Positions 36,037 through 43,236 of a stretch of DNA of 64,000 nucleotides are shown here, in pieces. The notes beneath the pieces are model-generated. The model was not told where the DNA came from. It searched no databases and saw only the letters and a program-made list of their open reading frames with translations. The position numbers were made by a program, and so were the translations under genes. Each line of letters opens with the position of its first letter. The stretch's first letter is position 1. The stretch comes from an uncultured Oceanisphaera sp. Its GTDB lineage: Bacteria > Pseudomonadota > Gammaproteobacteria > Enterobacterales > Aeromonadaceae. The stretch spans positions 1 to 64,000 of the forward strand of contig NZ_CANLZU010000018.1 of assembly GCF_947495715.1 (NCBI RefSeq), read 5' to 3'.

Positions 36037-36708
36037 ATGGTTATTTCTCCTGCTCAATACCGCACGGCGCTGATTCGGCTGTCGCTGTTCCATGTTGCCA
36101 TCATTGCCGCCAGTAACTATCTGGTGCAGCTGCCCTTTACCCTGTTCGGCTTTCATACCACCTGGGGCGCGCTCAGTTTTCCCTTCATCTATCTGGCCAC
36201 GGATCTGACGGTACGCATCTTCGGGGCCGACATGGCGCGACGCATCATCTTTCTGGTGATGCTGCCGGCACTGGTCACCTCTTATGTGTTGTCGGTGCTG
36301 TTTTTCGAGGCGCAATATCAGGGACTGGCCTCCCTGTCCGAGTTCAACCTGTTTGTGGCCCGTATCGCCCTGGCCAGCTTCATGGCTTATGTGCTGGGGC
36401 AGATCATGGATGTCTCGGTATTCAACCGGCTGCGGCAGATAAAGACCTGGTGGGTGGCACCCACCTGTTCCACCATCTTCGGTAACCTGGTCGATACTCT
36501 GGTGTTCTTCGGCCTGGCGTTTTATCGCTCACCGGATCCCTTCATGGCCCAGCACTGGGTTGAAATTGCCTGGGTGGATTACGGCGTCAAGCTGGTGTTC
36601 AGTCTGGTGTTGTTCGTGCCCGCCTATGGTCTGCTGCTCAAATACCTGAGCAGCAAGTTTGTCGGCCACGCCAACACCGGCGTCGAGGTTGGCGTTAAAG
36701 CCGGGTGA
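36037..36708 (+). CDS. yhhQ: Queuosine precursor transporter YhhQ
   Basis: An inner-membrane protein of 223 aa with about six helices, of the ECF-like COG1738 family that imports 7-cyano- and 7-aminomethyl-7-deazaguanine. It has SNYLVQLPFTLFGFHTTWGALSFP, FPFIYLATDLTVRIFG, and WVAPTCSTIFGNLVDTLVFF. AAGG lies 6 nt before the ATG within the putative preQ1 switch. Its end overlaps the next, convergent gene by 14 bp. Confidence 0.93.
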   Translation: MVISPAQYRTALIRLSLFHVAIIAASNYLVQLPFTLFGFHTTWGALSFPFIYLATDLTVRIFGADMARRIIFLVMLPALVTSYVLSVLFFEAQYQGLASLSEFNLFVARIALASFMAYVLGQIMDVSVFNRLRQIKTWWVAPTCSTIFGNLVDTLVFFGLAFYRSPDPFMAQHWVEIAWVDYGVKLVFSLVLFVPAYGLLLKYLSSKFVGHANTGVEVGVKAG

Positions 36709-37306
36709 TTGCCGCGATATCGAGGGCCTCGGCATAGGCGTTGAGGTCCTCTTCCGTTACGCTCCGGCCGTTGAGCTGGATCAGGATGCGGTTGGCCACC
36801 AGCATCTGCAGCTCCCGGCGACTGCCTTCCTCTTTCATCATGGCGGTTTGTCCCTGAATGCGCTTTATCTTGTAACCTCCCATGGCCGCCATGCTGGGGT
36901 TGGTAAAGAGTACTGCCATGGTCTGCAGCAGGGGGGAGTCTTTGGTAATGCTGATTTCCAGGCTGCCGCCGTCTTTACGATAGCGGCGGGATGCGTTGAT
37001 ACCACCGCCGAAAAAGGCCGCCGAACCGGCCTGGGTATTTACCTTTTCGGCCTGCCAGCCGGCAAGTGGCTCCGGAAACAGGGTGCCGAGTTCGCCGGCC
37101 TGCAACTGACGGATCAGGGTGGCGACATAATCGAACTGTGCCGCCGCCTGTGACAGCTCGCCGGCGTCAAAGGCCCGGTTACCTTCGGTGATGGCCTGCC
37201 TGATGTCGGCGTTGGTTTCGGCTTGAGTATCGGTCTCATCGGCGAACGGTGCACCGGGCAGCAAGAGCCCCGCCCATAACCCAATCCATAAATACGGTTT
37301 GTTCAT
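36695..37306 (-). CDS. Exported protein of unknown function
   Basis: A 203-aa precursor with a Sec signal peptide (MNKPYLWIGLWAGLLLPGAPFA) and GGAGGG ribosome site. The N-terminal part is helical and TPR-like (EGNRAFDAGELSQAAAQFDYVATLIRQ). The C-terminal part is alpha/beta with AFFGGGINASRRYRKDGGSLEISITKDSP. I do not recognise a named family. It is probably soluble and periplasmic. Upstream lies hairpin element copy 3, so its promoter must fall in 37307-37441. Confidence 0.82.
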   Translation of the reverse strand: MNKPYLWIGLWAGLLLPGAPFADETDTQAETNADIRQAITEGNRAFDAGELSQAAAQFDYVATLIRQLQAGELGTLFPEPLAGWQAEKVNTQAGSAAFFGGGINASRRYRKDGGSLEISITKDSPLLQTMAVLFTNPSMAAMGGYKIKRIQGQTAMMKEEGSRRELQMLVANRILIQLNGRSVTEEDLNAYAEALDIAAITRL

Positions 37307-37441
37307 CTGCTTCCCTCCGGCTGTCTTTCACCCATTGTAGTCAAGTTGCCACCGGGGGGAGTCAGGGGCGGGAGCAAGGAAAAGCTGCAGTAATACCACT
37401 TACATTAAACACTCGATCTTGTTGACTGTCATACCTATCCC

Positions 37442-37725
37442 GGACAAAGGGCCCGCTCCACCGACTCGCTCAAGCACCTCCTTGTGACGCTCAGCACATG
37501 ACGTCCCTGTCATGTGATGGTCGGCGGAGCAGATCCCTTTGCCCTCCTTGATGCTCCGGTGTCGCCTGTTAGCGCTGCCTGGGGACAACTCGGTGTTCCA
37601 GAAGAGGCAACAGAGAACGGCTCCCACGACCGTGAAATGCCAGGGACGGCATTTCCGAGCCCCCACGGATGGGTTTATGGCGTGTCGAGGGAGGCGGCTG
37701 TGTTGCCTCTGGTCAGGATGACCAG
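37442..37725 (+). repeat. Compound-hairpin intergenic element, copy 3
   Basis: Same orientation and modules as copy 1. Module A encloses the hairpin 37495-37516 (stem CACATGAC, core loop TCCC). Module B encloses 37634-37655 (stem GAAATGCC, loop AGGGAC) and 37662-37673 (stem CCCA, loop CGGA). Outer arms run AGAGGCAACA...CTCCCACGAC to CGTGTCGAGG...TTGCCTCT. A terminal hairpin follows at 37709-37725 (stem CTGGTCA, loop GGA). It lies between an unknown gene's start and ryhB. Confidence 0.85.
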
Positions 37726-37761
37726 ATTATTACCGGGATTGGTATAAGTGTAGAAATTTAT

Positions 37762-37790
37762 TTGCAATTACAAATGATAACGATTATCGT
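37762..37790 (+). promoter_or_regulatory. ryhB promoter with Fur box
   Basis: TTGCAA (37762-37767), 17-bp spacer, TATCGT (37785-37790). Overlapping the -10 is TGATAACGATTATCG (37775-37789), 13 of 15 matches to the 7-1-7 Fur box TGATAATNATTATCA. Iron-loaded Fur bound here would block transcription. Confidence 0.8.
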
Positions 37791-37796
37791 TACTTT

Positions 37797-37934
37797 GCTT
37801 TCGGAACATGACTTCCACTCTCTTCTGCAGTAGGTGAAGCCTCTTTCCAGCGGTAGGTGAAGACAGCTTGCGAAGGCACGACATTGCTCACATTGCTTCC
37901 AGAGTTTTAGGCCGGCTTATGCCGGCCTTTTTTT
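37797..37934 (+). ncRNA. ryhB: RyhB iron-stress small RNA
   Basis: An Hfq-dependent sRNA that in E. coli/Vibrio represses mRNAs of iron-using proteins (sodB, sdh, fum and others) when iron is short. Positions 37876-37902 (GCACGACATTGC...CACATTGCTTCCAG) are, from memory, identical to the RyhB target-pairing core. A Fur box lies upstream, and a perfect 8-bp terminator stem (37909-37916 with 37921-37928) plus T7 follows. The ~138-nt length is longer than E. coli (90) and shorter than V. cholerae. The extra 5' part holds a near-duplicate of ~22 nt (both units end TAGGTGAAG, at 37831 and 37854). The 5' end is predicted from the promoter. Confidence 0.9.
37909..37934 (+). terminator. ryhB terminator
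   Basis: AGGCCGGC-TTAT-GCCGGCCT followed by T7. It also lies just beyond the elbB end on the other strand. Confidence 0.9.
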
Positions 37935-37939
37935 GCTTC

Positions 37940-38587
37940 TTACATTTCCAGCAGTCGTTTCACCAGCTTGCCGATGCCGGTATCGGCTTCGGTGATGTTT
38001 TGGGCCAGCATATAGGCGGGGGTGGATATCACCCGGTAATGGCTGTCTTCCACCACGTCGGTCACCGCGCAGCCTATGTGTTCACCGCCCATGGCGGTAA
38101 AGGCCTCGGCCACGGCGGCCTTTGTTCCTATGGTACCCTTGACGCCCGCCGGATAAACGCGAGGGATCATGACCGGCGAGATACAGCAGTAACCGGCGGG
38201 TTTACGTGCGGCGGCAAAGCCCTTGCAGACGCGCAGCACCTGCGGATCCAGTTGGGCGTCGGCACCCTTGACGGCAAAATCGCACAGGTTTTTGGCGGCA
38301 CCGAAGCCGCCGGGCAGCAACAGGGCATCGAAGTCGTCCGCGTTCAGCTCGGTGAGCGGCTTGATGTCGCCACGGGCGATGCGGGCGGCTTCTTCCAGCA
38401 CATTGCGATTGCCCGGTTCCTCCTCACCGCCGAGATGATTGATCACATGATGCTGGGGCTTGTCGGGGGCAAAACACTGATAGCTGGCCCCTTGCCTGGC
38501 CAGGTGCAGCAGACACAACACGGCCTCGTGAATTTCTGCTCCGTCATAGACGCCGCAGCCGCTCAGAATAACGGCAACTTTTTTCAT
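37940..38587 (-). CDS. elbB: ElbB (YhbL), DJ-1/PfpI-type glyoxalase
   Basis: A DJ-1/PfpI fold protein of 215 aa; E. coli ElbB (217 aa) has weak glyoxalase III activity and is linked to isoprenoid metabolism. It has KVAVILSGCGVYDGAEIHEAV, the nucleophile region in PAGYCCISPVM, and LLLPGGFGAAKNL. ATG 38587 has AAGGAG upstream; an extended frame would run into the adjacent MITE-like element. It converges on ryhB. Confidence 0.93.
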   Translation of the reverse strand: MKKVAVILSGCGVYDGAEIHEAVLCLLHLARQGASYQCFAPDKPQHHVINHLGGEEEPGNRNVLEEAARIARGDIKPLTELNADDFDALLLPGGFGAAKNLCDFAVKGADAQLDPQVLRVCKGFAAARKPAGYCCISPVMIPRVYPAGVKGTIGTKAAVAEAFTAMGGEHIGCAVTDVVEDSHYRVISTPAYMLAQNITEADTGIGKLVKRLLEM

Positions 38588-38609
38588 GTCAGTCTCCTTA
38601 TTGGGCATT

Positions 38610-38876
38610 AGGGTCTGTTGACCTTTCGAGATGATTTTTGCAGCAGTTTGTGGGGGGCTTGATACAAGGCAGCGCTTATGCCATGTAGTCACTCTACATA
38701 AATAAGCGATAACGCAGTAGCAAGCCCCCACAAGCGCTGCCCTGCGGGTTCGGCTAAACGCGTTTTTCTCTTTGTTGAGAGGGCATTGCTTAGAATGACT
38801 AGGCTACACCCCTCTCGCCGCGATAAAAACGCGTTTAACTCGAACAAAATTTAACCTCGAAAGGTCAACAGACCCT
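38610..38876. mobile_element. MITE-like foldback element (267 bp)
   Basis: Perfect 21-bp terminal inverted repeats: AGGGTCTGTTGACCTTTCGAG at 38610-38630 (long form; core GGGTCTGTTGACC) and its complement at 38856-38876. Inside are two more palindromic blocks: TTGTGGGGGGCTTG...ATGTAG-TCACT-CTACAT...CAAGCCCCCACAA on the left, and AAACGCGTTTTT...AAAAACGCGTTT enclosing GAGAGGG/CCCCTCTC on the right. There is no ORF of note and no clear target-site duplication. This fits a non-autonomous element mobilised by a transposase elsewhere. It lies 23 bp upstream of elbB and may carry promoter or terminator signals. Confidence 0.75.
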
Positions 38877-38883
38877 CAGTTTG

Positions 38884-39099
38884 GCATTCACAATCTGTGA
38901 TCCCGCACCGGGCGATCCGTCAGAACTATGCTAGCATTTATTTCGCTCAACAATTGTTCAGAACTTCGTTGCTGTCGATTTTCCACATTTTCAGATCCGC
39001 AAGCAAGATCCACATTTAAAATATAAGCTTTTGATATTTAATGGATCTTTTATTTTATCAGGATCTTGCCGCGATCCGCTTTGCACAGAGTTATCCACA
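38884..39099 (+). other. DnaA-box/GATC cluster upstream of polA (oriC-like)
   Basis: Consensus DnaA box TTATCCACA at 39091-39099. Weaker boxes in the same orientation: TTTTCCACA (38979), CTTTGCACA (39079), AGATCCACA (39006), GCATTCACA (38884). There are seven GATC sites between 38899 and 39076. GATCTTTTATTTT at 39044-39056 matches the oriC 13-mer GATCTNTTNTTTT and sits in an AT-rich stretch. The segment CAGAGTTATCCACAG also occurs, as I recall it, around R4 of E. coli oriC. It may be a DnaA/Dam-controlled polA promoter region or an origin-like module; sequence alone does not decide. Confidence 0.5.
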
Positions 39100-39177
39100 G
39101 GCTTGTCCGGGGCCATCGTGGTGTCGGCGGCCCGGCTGTGGCATGCTAGCGGCCAACGCATTAACGAGAAAGATGTC

Positions 39178-41913
39178 ATGGTTGCCATTCCTGCCAAACC
39201 CCTGATCCTGGTCGATGGATCTTCCTATCTGTACCGTGCCTATTTTGCTTCCCAGCAGGCCGATTTACGCACCAGCGACGGTCGTCCCAGCGGTGCGATC
39301 CGAGTGGTCACCAACATGCTGCGCAGCCTGCACAAGCAGTTTCCCGACTCCAGGGTGACGGTAGTATTTGACGCCAAGGGCAAAACCTTTCGCGACGAAA
39401 TCTACCCGGAATACAAGGCGCAACGACCCTCGATGCCGGACGATCTGCGCAGCCAGGTTCAGCCCATTCATGACATCATTCGAGCCATGGGGCTGCCGTT
39501 GTTGATCGAAGATGGAGTTGAGGCGGATGACGTGATCGGCACCCTGGCCCGCCAGGCGACCGAACAGCAGCTGGATGTGGTGATCAGCACCGGCGACAAG
39601 GACATGGCCCAGCTGGTGTCGGATCATGTGCTGCTGATGGATACCATGAAGAACAGCTTCATGGATCGCGACGGCGTGGTAGAGAAGTTTGGCGTGCCGC
39701 CGGAACTGATCATCGATCTGCTGGCGCTGGTCGGCGACAAAGTCGACAACATTCCCGGCATGCCCGGAGTGGGCGAAAAAACCGCGCTGGCCCTGTTGCA
39801 GGGGCTGGGTTCGATCGACGAGATTGCCGCCAATACCGACAAGGTGGCCGCGCTGGGCTTTCGCGGATCCAAGACGTTTGCCGCCAAATTCGTCGAACAT
39901 CAGGAGATGGTCAGGCTGTCACGCGAGCTGGCGACCATCAAGACCGACGTGGCACTGGAGTGGGGCCCGGCCGATCTGCAGCAAAGCGAGCCCGACACCG
40001 AGGCCCTGCGCGCCCTGTATCAGGAATACGAGTTCCGCAACCTGCTGAAAGAGCTGGATCCCGAAGCCGAAGAAGAAGAGCAGCAGGCGGCACCGGCCAT
40101 GGCCACCGACTATCAGACCCTTCTCACCGAAGCAGAGCTGAACGACTGGGTCGAGCGGCTGGCGCAGGCGCCTTATTTTGCCTTCGACACCGAAACCACC
40201 AGCCTCAACTATAGAGATGCCCGGGTGGTGGGCGTGTCTTTTGCCGTCGAGCCGGGTCAGGCCGCCTATGTGCCCTTCGGCCATGATTATCTGGATGCGC
40301 CCGAACAGCTGAGCGAAGCCACCGTGCTGGGCGCGCTCAAGCCGCTGCTGGAAGACGAACAAGTCGTCAAGCTGGGCCAGAACCTGAAATACGATGCCAA
40401 CGTACTGAAAAATCATGGTATCGAGCTGAAAGGCATCGGCCTGGATACCATGCTGGAATCTTATGTACTGAATTCGGTGCAAACCCGGCACGACATGGAC
40501 AGCATGGCGGCGTTCTATCTCAACCATAACACCATGTCGTTCGAGTCTATTGCCGGCAAGGGCGCCAAACAGCTGACCTTCAACCAGATACCGCTGGAGC
40601 AGGCCGGTCCCTATGCGGCGGAAGACGCCGACGTTACCCTGCGGCTGCATCACCATCTGGCACCGAAACTGGCGGTCGAACCCGAGCTGCAGCAGGTATT
40701 CAGCGATATCGAAATGCCGCTGGTGCCGATACTGGCGCGAATGGAATATACCGGGGTGCGTATCGACAGCGGCTTGCTGGCCATTCAGAGCGAAGAAATT
40801 GCCAAGCGCCTGAAAGAGCTGGAGCTGGAAGCCTTTGAACTGGCCGGTGAACCCTTCAATCTGGGCTCACCCAAGCAGTTGGGCGAAATTCTGTTTACCA
40901 GGCTCGAACTGCCGGTGCTGAAGAAAACCCCCAAGGGCGCACCCTCTACCGCCGAAGAAGTGCTGCAGGAACTGGCGCTGGACTATCCGCTTCCCAAGCT
41001 GCTGATGGAATACCGTGGCCTGAGCAAGCTCAAGTCGACCTATACCGACAAGTTGCCACAGATGGTCAACGAGCACAGCGGTCGCATTCATACCTCCTAC
41101 CATCAGGCCAATACCGCCACCGGCCGGCTGTCGTCCTCGGATCCCAACCTGCAGAACATTCCCATCCGTACCGCGGAAGGACGGCGTATTCGCCAGGCCT
41201 TCGTGGCGGCGCCCGGTTACCGGGTGGTGGCGGCGGATTACTCCCAGATTGAACTGCGCATCATGGCGCACCTGTCGCGAGACAAGGGCCTGCTGGACGC
41301 CTTCGCCCAGGGGCTGGATATTCACAAGGCCACCGCCGCCGAGGTGTTCGGTGTGGCGCTGGATCAGGTGACCACAGAACAGCGCCGCCGAGCCAAGGCC
41401 ATCAACTTCGGCCTTATTTACGGCATGAGCGCCTTTGGACTGTCGCGCCAGCTTGGCATCGGCCGTAATGAGGCCCAGCAGTACATGGATATCTATTTCG
41501 AGCGTTATCCGGGCGTGCTGCGCTACATGGAAGACACCCGTGCCCTGGCCGCCGACAAGGGTTATGTGTCTACCCTGTTCGGTCGCCGACTGTACCTGCC
41601 GGAGATCAATGCCAAGAACGGTGCCCGCCGCAAGGGGGCCGAACGGGCCGCAATCAATGCGCCGATGCAGGGCACCGCCGCCGATATCATCAAGAAGGCG
41701 ATGATTCAGGTTTCGGGCTGGCTGGAGCAGCAACAAATCGATGAGGTACAGATGCTGATGCAGGTGCACGATGAGCTGGTGTTCGAAATTCGCGCAGACA
41801 AGGTGGCCGGCTTCAAGGAGCAGATCCGCGAGCTGATGGAGCAGGCCGCCAGCCTGGATGTGCCGCTGCTGGTGGAAGTCGGCGAAGGCGACAACTGGGA
41901 CGAGGCGCATTAA
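39178..41913 (+). CDS. polA: DNA polymerase I
   Basis: Repair and Okazaki-fragment polymerase, 911 aa. The N-terminal 5'-3' exonuclease domain has [27 protein letters not shown] and [10 protein letters not shown] 3'-5' proofreading domain with [11 protein letters not shown] and NLKYDANVL keeps the metal ligands. Polymerase motifs A ([16 protein letters not shown]), B ([15 protein letters not shown]) and C ([10 protein letters not shown]) are intact. ATG 39178 ([14 protein letters not shown]) matches the E. coli start. No Spot 42-like RNA is seen downstream, unlike E. coli. Confidence 0.97.
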   Translation: MVAIPAKPLILVDGSSYLYRAYFASQQADLRTSDGRPSGAIRVVTNMLRSLHKQFPDSRVTVVFDAKGKTFRDEIYPEYKAQRPSMPDDLRSQVQPIHDIIRAMGLPLLIEDGVEADDVIGTLARQATEQQLDVVISTGDKDMAQLVSDHVLLMDTMKNSFMDRDGVVEKFGVPPELIIDLLALVGDKVDNIPGMPGVGEKTALALLQGLGSIDEIAANTDKVAALGFRGSKTFAAKFVEHQEMVRLSRELATIKTDVALEWGPADLQQSEPDTEALRALYQEYEFRNLLKELDPEAEEEEQQAAPAMATDYQTLLTEAELNDWVERLAQAPYFAFDTETTSLNYRDARVVGVSFAVEPGQAAYVPFGHDYLDAPEQLSEATVLGALKPLLEDEQVVKLGQNLKYDANVLKNHGIELKGIGLDTMLESYVLNSVQTRHDMDSMAAFYLNHNTMSFESIAGKGAKQLTFNQIPLEQAGPYAAEDADVTLRLHHHLAPKLAVEPELQQVFSDIEMPLVPILARMEYTGVRIDSGLLAIQSEEIAKRLKELELEAFELAGEPFNLGSPKQLGEILFTRLELPVLKKTPKGAPSTAEEVLQELALDYPLPKLLMEYRGLSKLKSTYTDKLPQMVNEHSGRIHTSYHQANTATGRLSSSDPNLQNIPIRTAEGRRIRQAFVAAPGYRVVAADYSQIELRIMAHLSRDKGLLDAFAQGLDIHKATAAEVFGVALDQVTTEQRRRAKAINFGLIYGMSAFGLSRQLGIGRNEAQQYMDIYFERYPGVLRYMEDTRALAADKGYVSTLFGRRLYLPEINAKNGARRKGAERAAINAPMQGTAADIIKKAMIQVSGWLEQQQIDEVQMLMQVHDELVFEIRADKVAGFKEQIRELMEQAASLDVPLLVEVGEGDNWDEAH

Positions 41914-41920
41914 CTATTGC

Positions 41921-41976
41921 GTGAGGTGTGAGGGGTGAGGGGTAAAATACCTTACGCCTCACCATTTACTCCTCAC
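41921..41976. repeat. GTGAGG-type short palindromic repeat, copy 1
   Basis: GTGAGGTGTGAGG (41921-41933) and TTACGCCTCAC (41952-41962) recur at 57061-57084. A larger fold pairs GTGAGGGGTAAA (41935-41946) with TTTACTCCTCAC (41965-41976), 11 of 12. It lies just after polA. Confidence 0.6.
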
Positions 41977-42023
41977 GGCTTCCGGCTGGCATTTGCCTGC
42001 CGGGGTCGTTATTATCGAGTCTT

Positions 42024-42109
42024 GTTAGTCGGGGAGCCGCGAGGCTGAGACGGTATCAATGCCGGACCCGCCGTACCTGATCCAGTTAATGCTGGCGTAG
42101 GAAACTAAC
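42024..42109 (+). promoter_or_regulatory. TPP riboswitch (THI element)
   Basis: The conserved segments of the thi-box are present in order: CGGGGAGCC, GGCTGAGA, GGACCCG, TACCTGATCCAGTTAATGCTGGCGTAGG. The P1 stem closes as GTTAGT (42024-42029) with ACTAAC (42104-42109). It precedes thiD, so thiamine pyrophosphate should lower thiD expression. GGCAA/TTGCC (42111-42128) may be part of the expression platform; the ribosome site AAGGAT is 27-32 nt further on. Confidence 0.93.
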
Positions 42110-42160
42110 GGGCAAGCGTCAGTTTGCCGGTGGTGCCTTCGCCCGGAGGACCATAAGGAT

Positions 42161-42997
42161 ATGACCAGTCACACCCCTCAAGATCATCAAGCCGCCAGTC
42201 ACAAACCGATAGTGCTGACCATTGCCGGATCCGACAGCGGTGGTGGTGCCGGTATTCAGGCCGACATCAAGGCCATTTCTGCCACCGGCGGCTATGCCTG
42301 CTCGGTGATCACCGCCCTGACCGCCCAGAACACCCGCGGTGTCAGCGCCGTGCATCCGGTACCGCAGGAGATGATCCGGGCGCAGCTGGAGGCGGTATTC
42401 AGCGATTTGCAGGTCACGGCGGTCAAGGTCGGCATGCTGGGCGACAGCGCCACCATTCGTACCGTGGCCGAGGTATTGCGCCGTTATCGTCCGGCCCATC
42501 TGGTGGTGGATCCGGTGATGGTCACCGCCAATGGCGACATGCTGCTGGCCGAGGATGCGGTCATCAGCCTGCGGGAAGAACTGCTGCCACTGGCCGATGT
42601 GATCACCCCCAATCTGCCGGAGGCGGCGGCGCTGATCGGTAGCCCAGTGCCTGCAACCCTGGCCGATGTCGAGTCTCTGTTTGCCGGACTCGTCAACCTG
42701 GACTGTGCTGCGGTGCTGCTCAAGGGCGGTTTTCTGCAGCAGGAGTCGCGCAGTCCGGACTGGTTATTGAAGGATGGCGAAGTACACTGCTTCGATACGC
42801 CGCGGGTGATTACCCCCAATACCCACGGCACCGGCTGCACCCTGTCGGCGGCGCTGGCCTGTTATCTGGGGCAGGGCCTGGCGATGGATCTGGCGGTCTC
42901 CACCGCCAAGCATTATATCGATCAGGCCATTCTGGCCGGCAGCAGTTTGCGCATCGGGCAGGGGCGAGGGCCGGTGGAGCATTTCTTCTCGCGCTGA
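42161..42997 (+). CDS. thiD: HMP/HMP-P kinase ThiD
   Basis: A ribokinase-family enzyme that phosphorylates hydroxymethylpyrimidine twice for thiamine synthesis or salvage. It has LTIAGSDSGGGAGIQADIKA, the substrate/metal VDPVMV, ITPNLPEA and the anion-hole THGTGCTLSAALA. Length 278 aa. It is the only gene behind the TPP riboswitch; no thiC, thiE or thiM is adjacent, so the full pathway, if present, lies elsewhere. Confidence 0.95.
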   Translation: MTSHTPQDHQAASHKPIVLTIAGSDSGGGAGIQADIKAISATGGYACSVITALTAQNTRGVSAVHPVPQEMIRAQLEAVFSDLQVTAVKVGMLGDSATIRTVAEVLRRYRPAHLVVDPVMVTANGDMLLAEDAVISLREELLPLADVITPNLPEAAALIGSPVPATLADVESLFAGLVNLDCAAVLLKGGFLQQESRSPDWLLKDGEVHCFDTPRVITPNTHGTGCTLSAALACYLGQGLAMDLAVSTAKHYIDQAILAGSSLRIGQGRGPVEHFFSR

Positions 42998-43025
42998 AGG
43001 AATGGCATAAATAGCGATCGGTATC

Positions 43026-43064
43026 GCACGCAGAGCCGCCATTACCGGGCTCTGCTTGCGTTTT
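43026..43064 (+). terminator. thiD terminator
   Basis: Stem GCAGAGCC (43030-43037) with GGCTCTGC (43048-43055), extended by a flanking ACGC/GCGT, ending in TTTT. Confidence 0.6.
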
Positions 43065-43124
43065 GATGGGGTGGCTTGTAGTATCGACCGCCATAACAAC
43101 TTAAAAAAACATTCGATTAACTGC

Positions 43125-43154
43125 TTGAAAGTTAATTGAAATGCTTCCTAATAT
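43125..43154 (+). promoter_or_regulatory. Possible promoter of the mrp operon
   Basis: TTGAAA (43125-43130), 18-bp spacer, TAATAT (43149-43154), in the AT-rich end of the thiD-mrpA gap. Sequence match only. Confidence 0.35.
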
Positions 43155-43236
43155 AGCCTGCGCCCTGTGCCGTTCTCCCTCTGTTTTTTCGCTAATTCTG
43201 TTGCCTGAACAGGCATGGAAATGAGGCCGTTTGCCT

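Noticed and set aside
41914-42023. Spot 42 (spf) RNA downstream of polA as in E. coli
   Set aside because: No matching sequence or terminator in the gap; it holds a GTGAGG repeat and then the TPP riboswitch.
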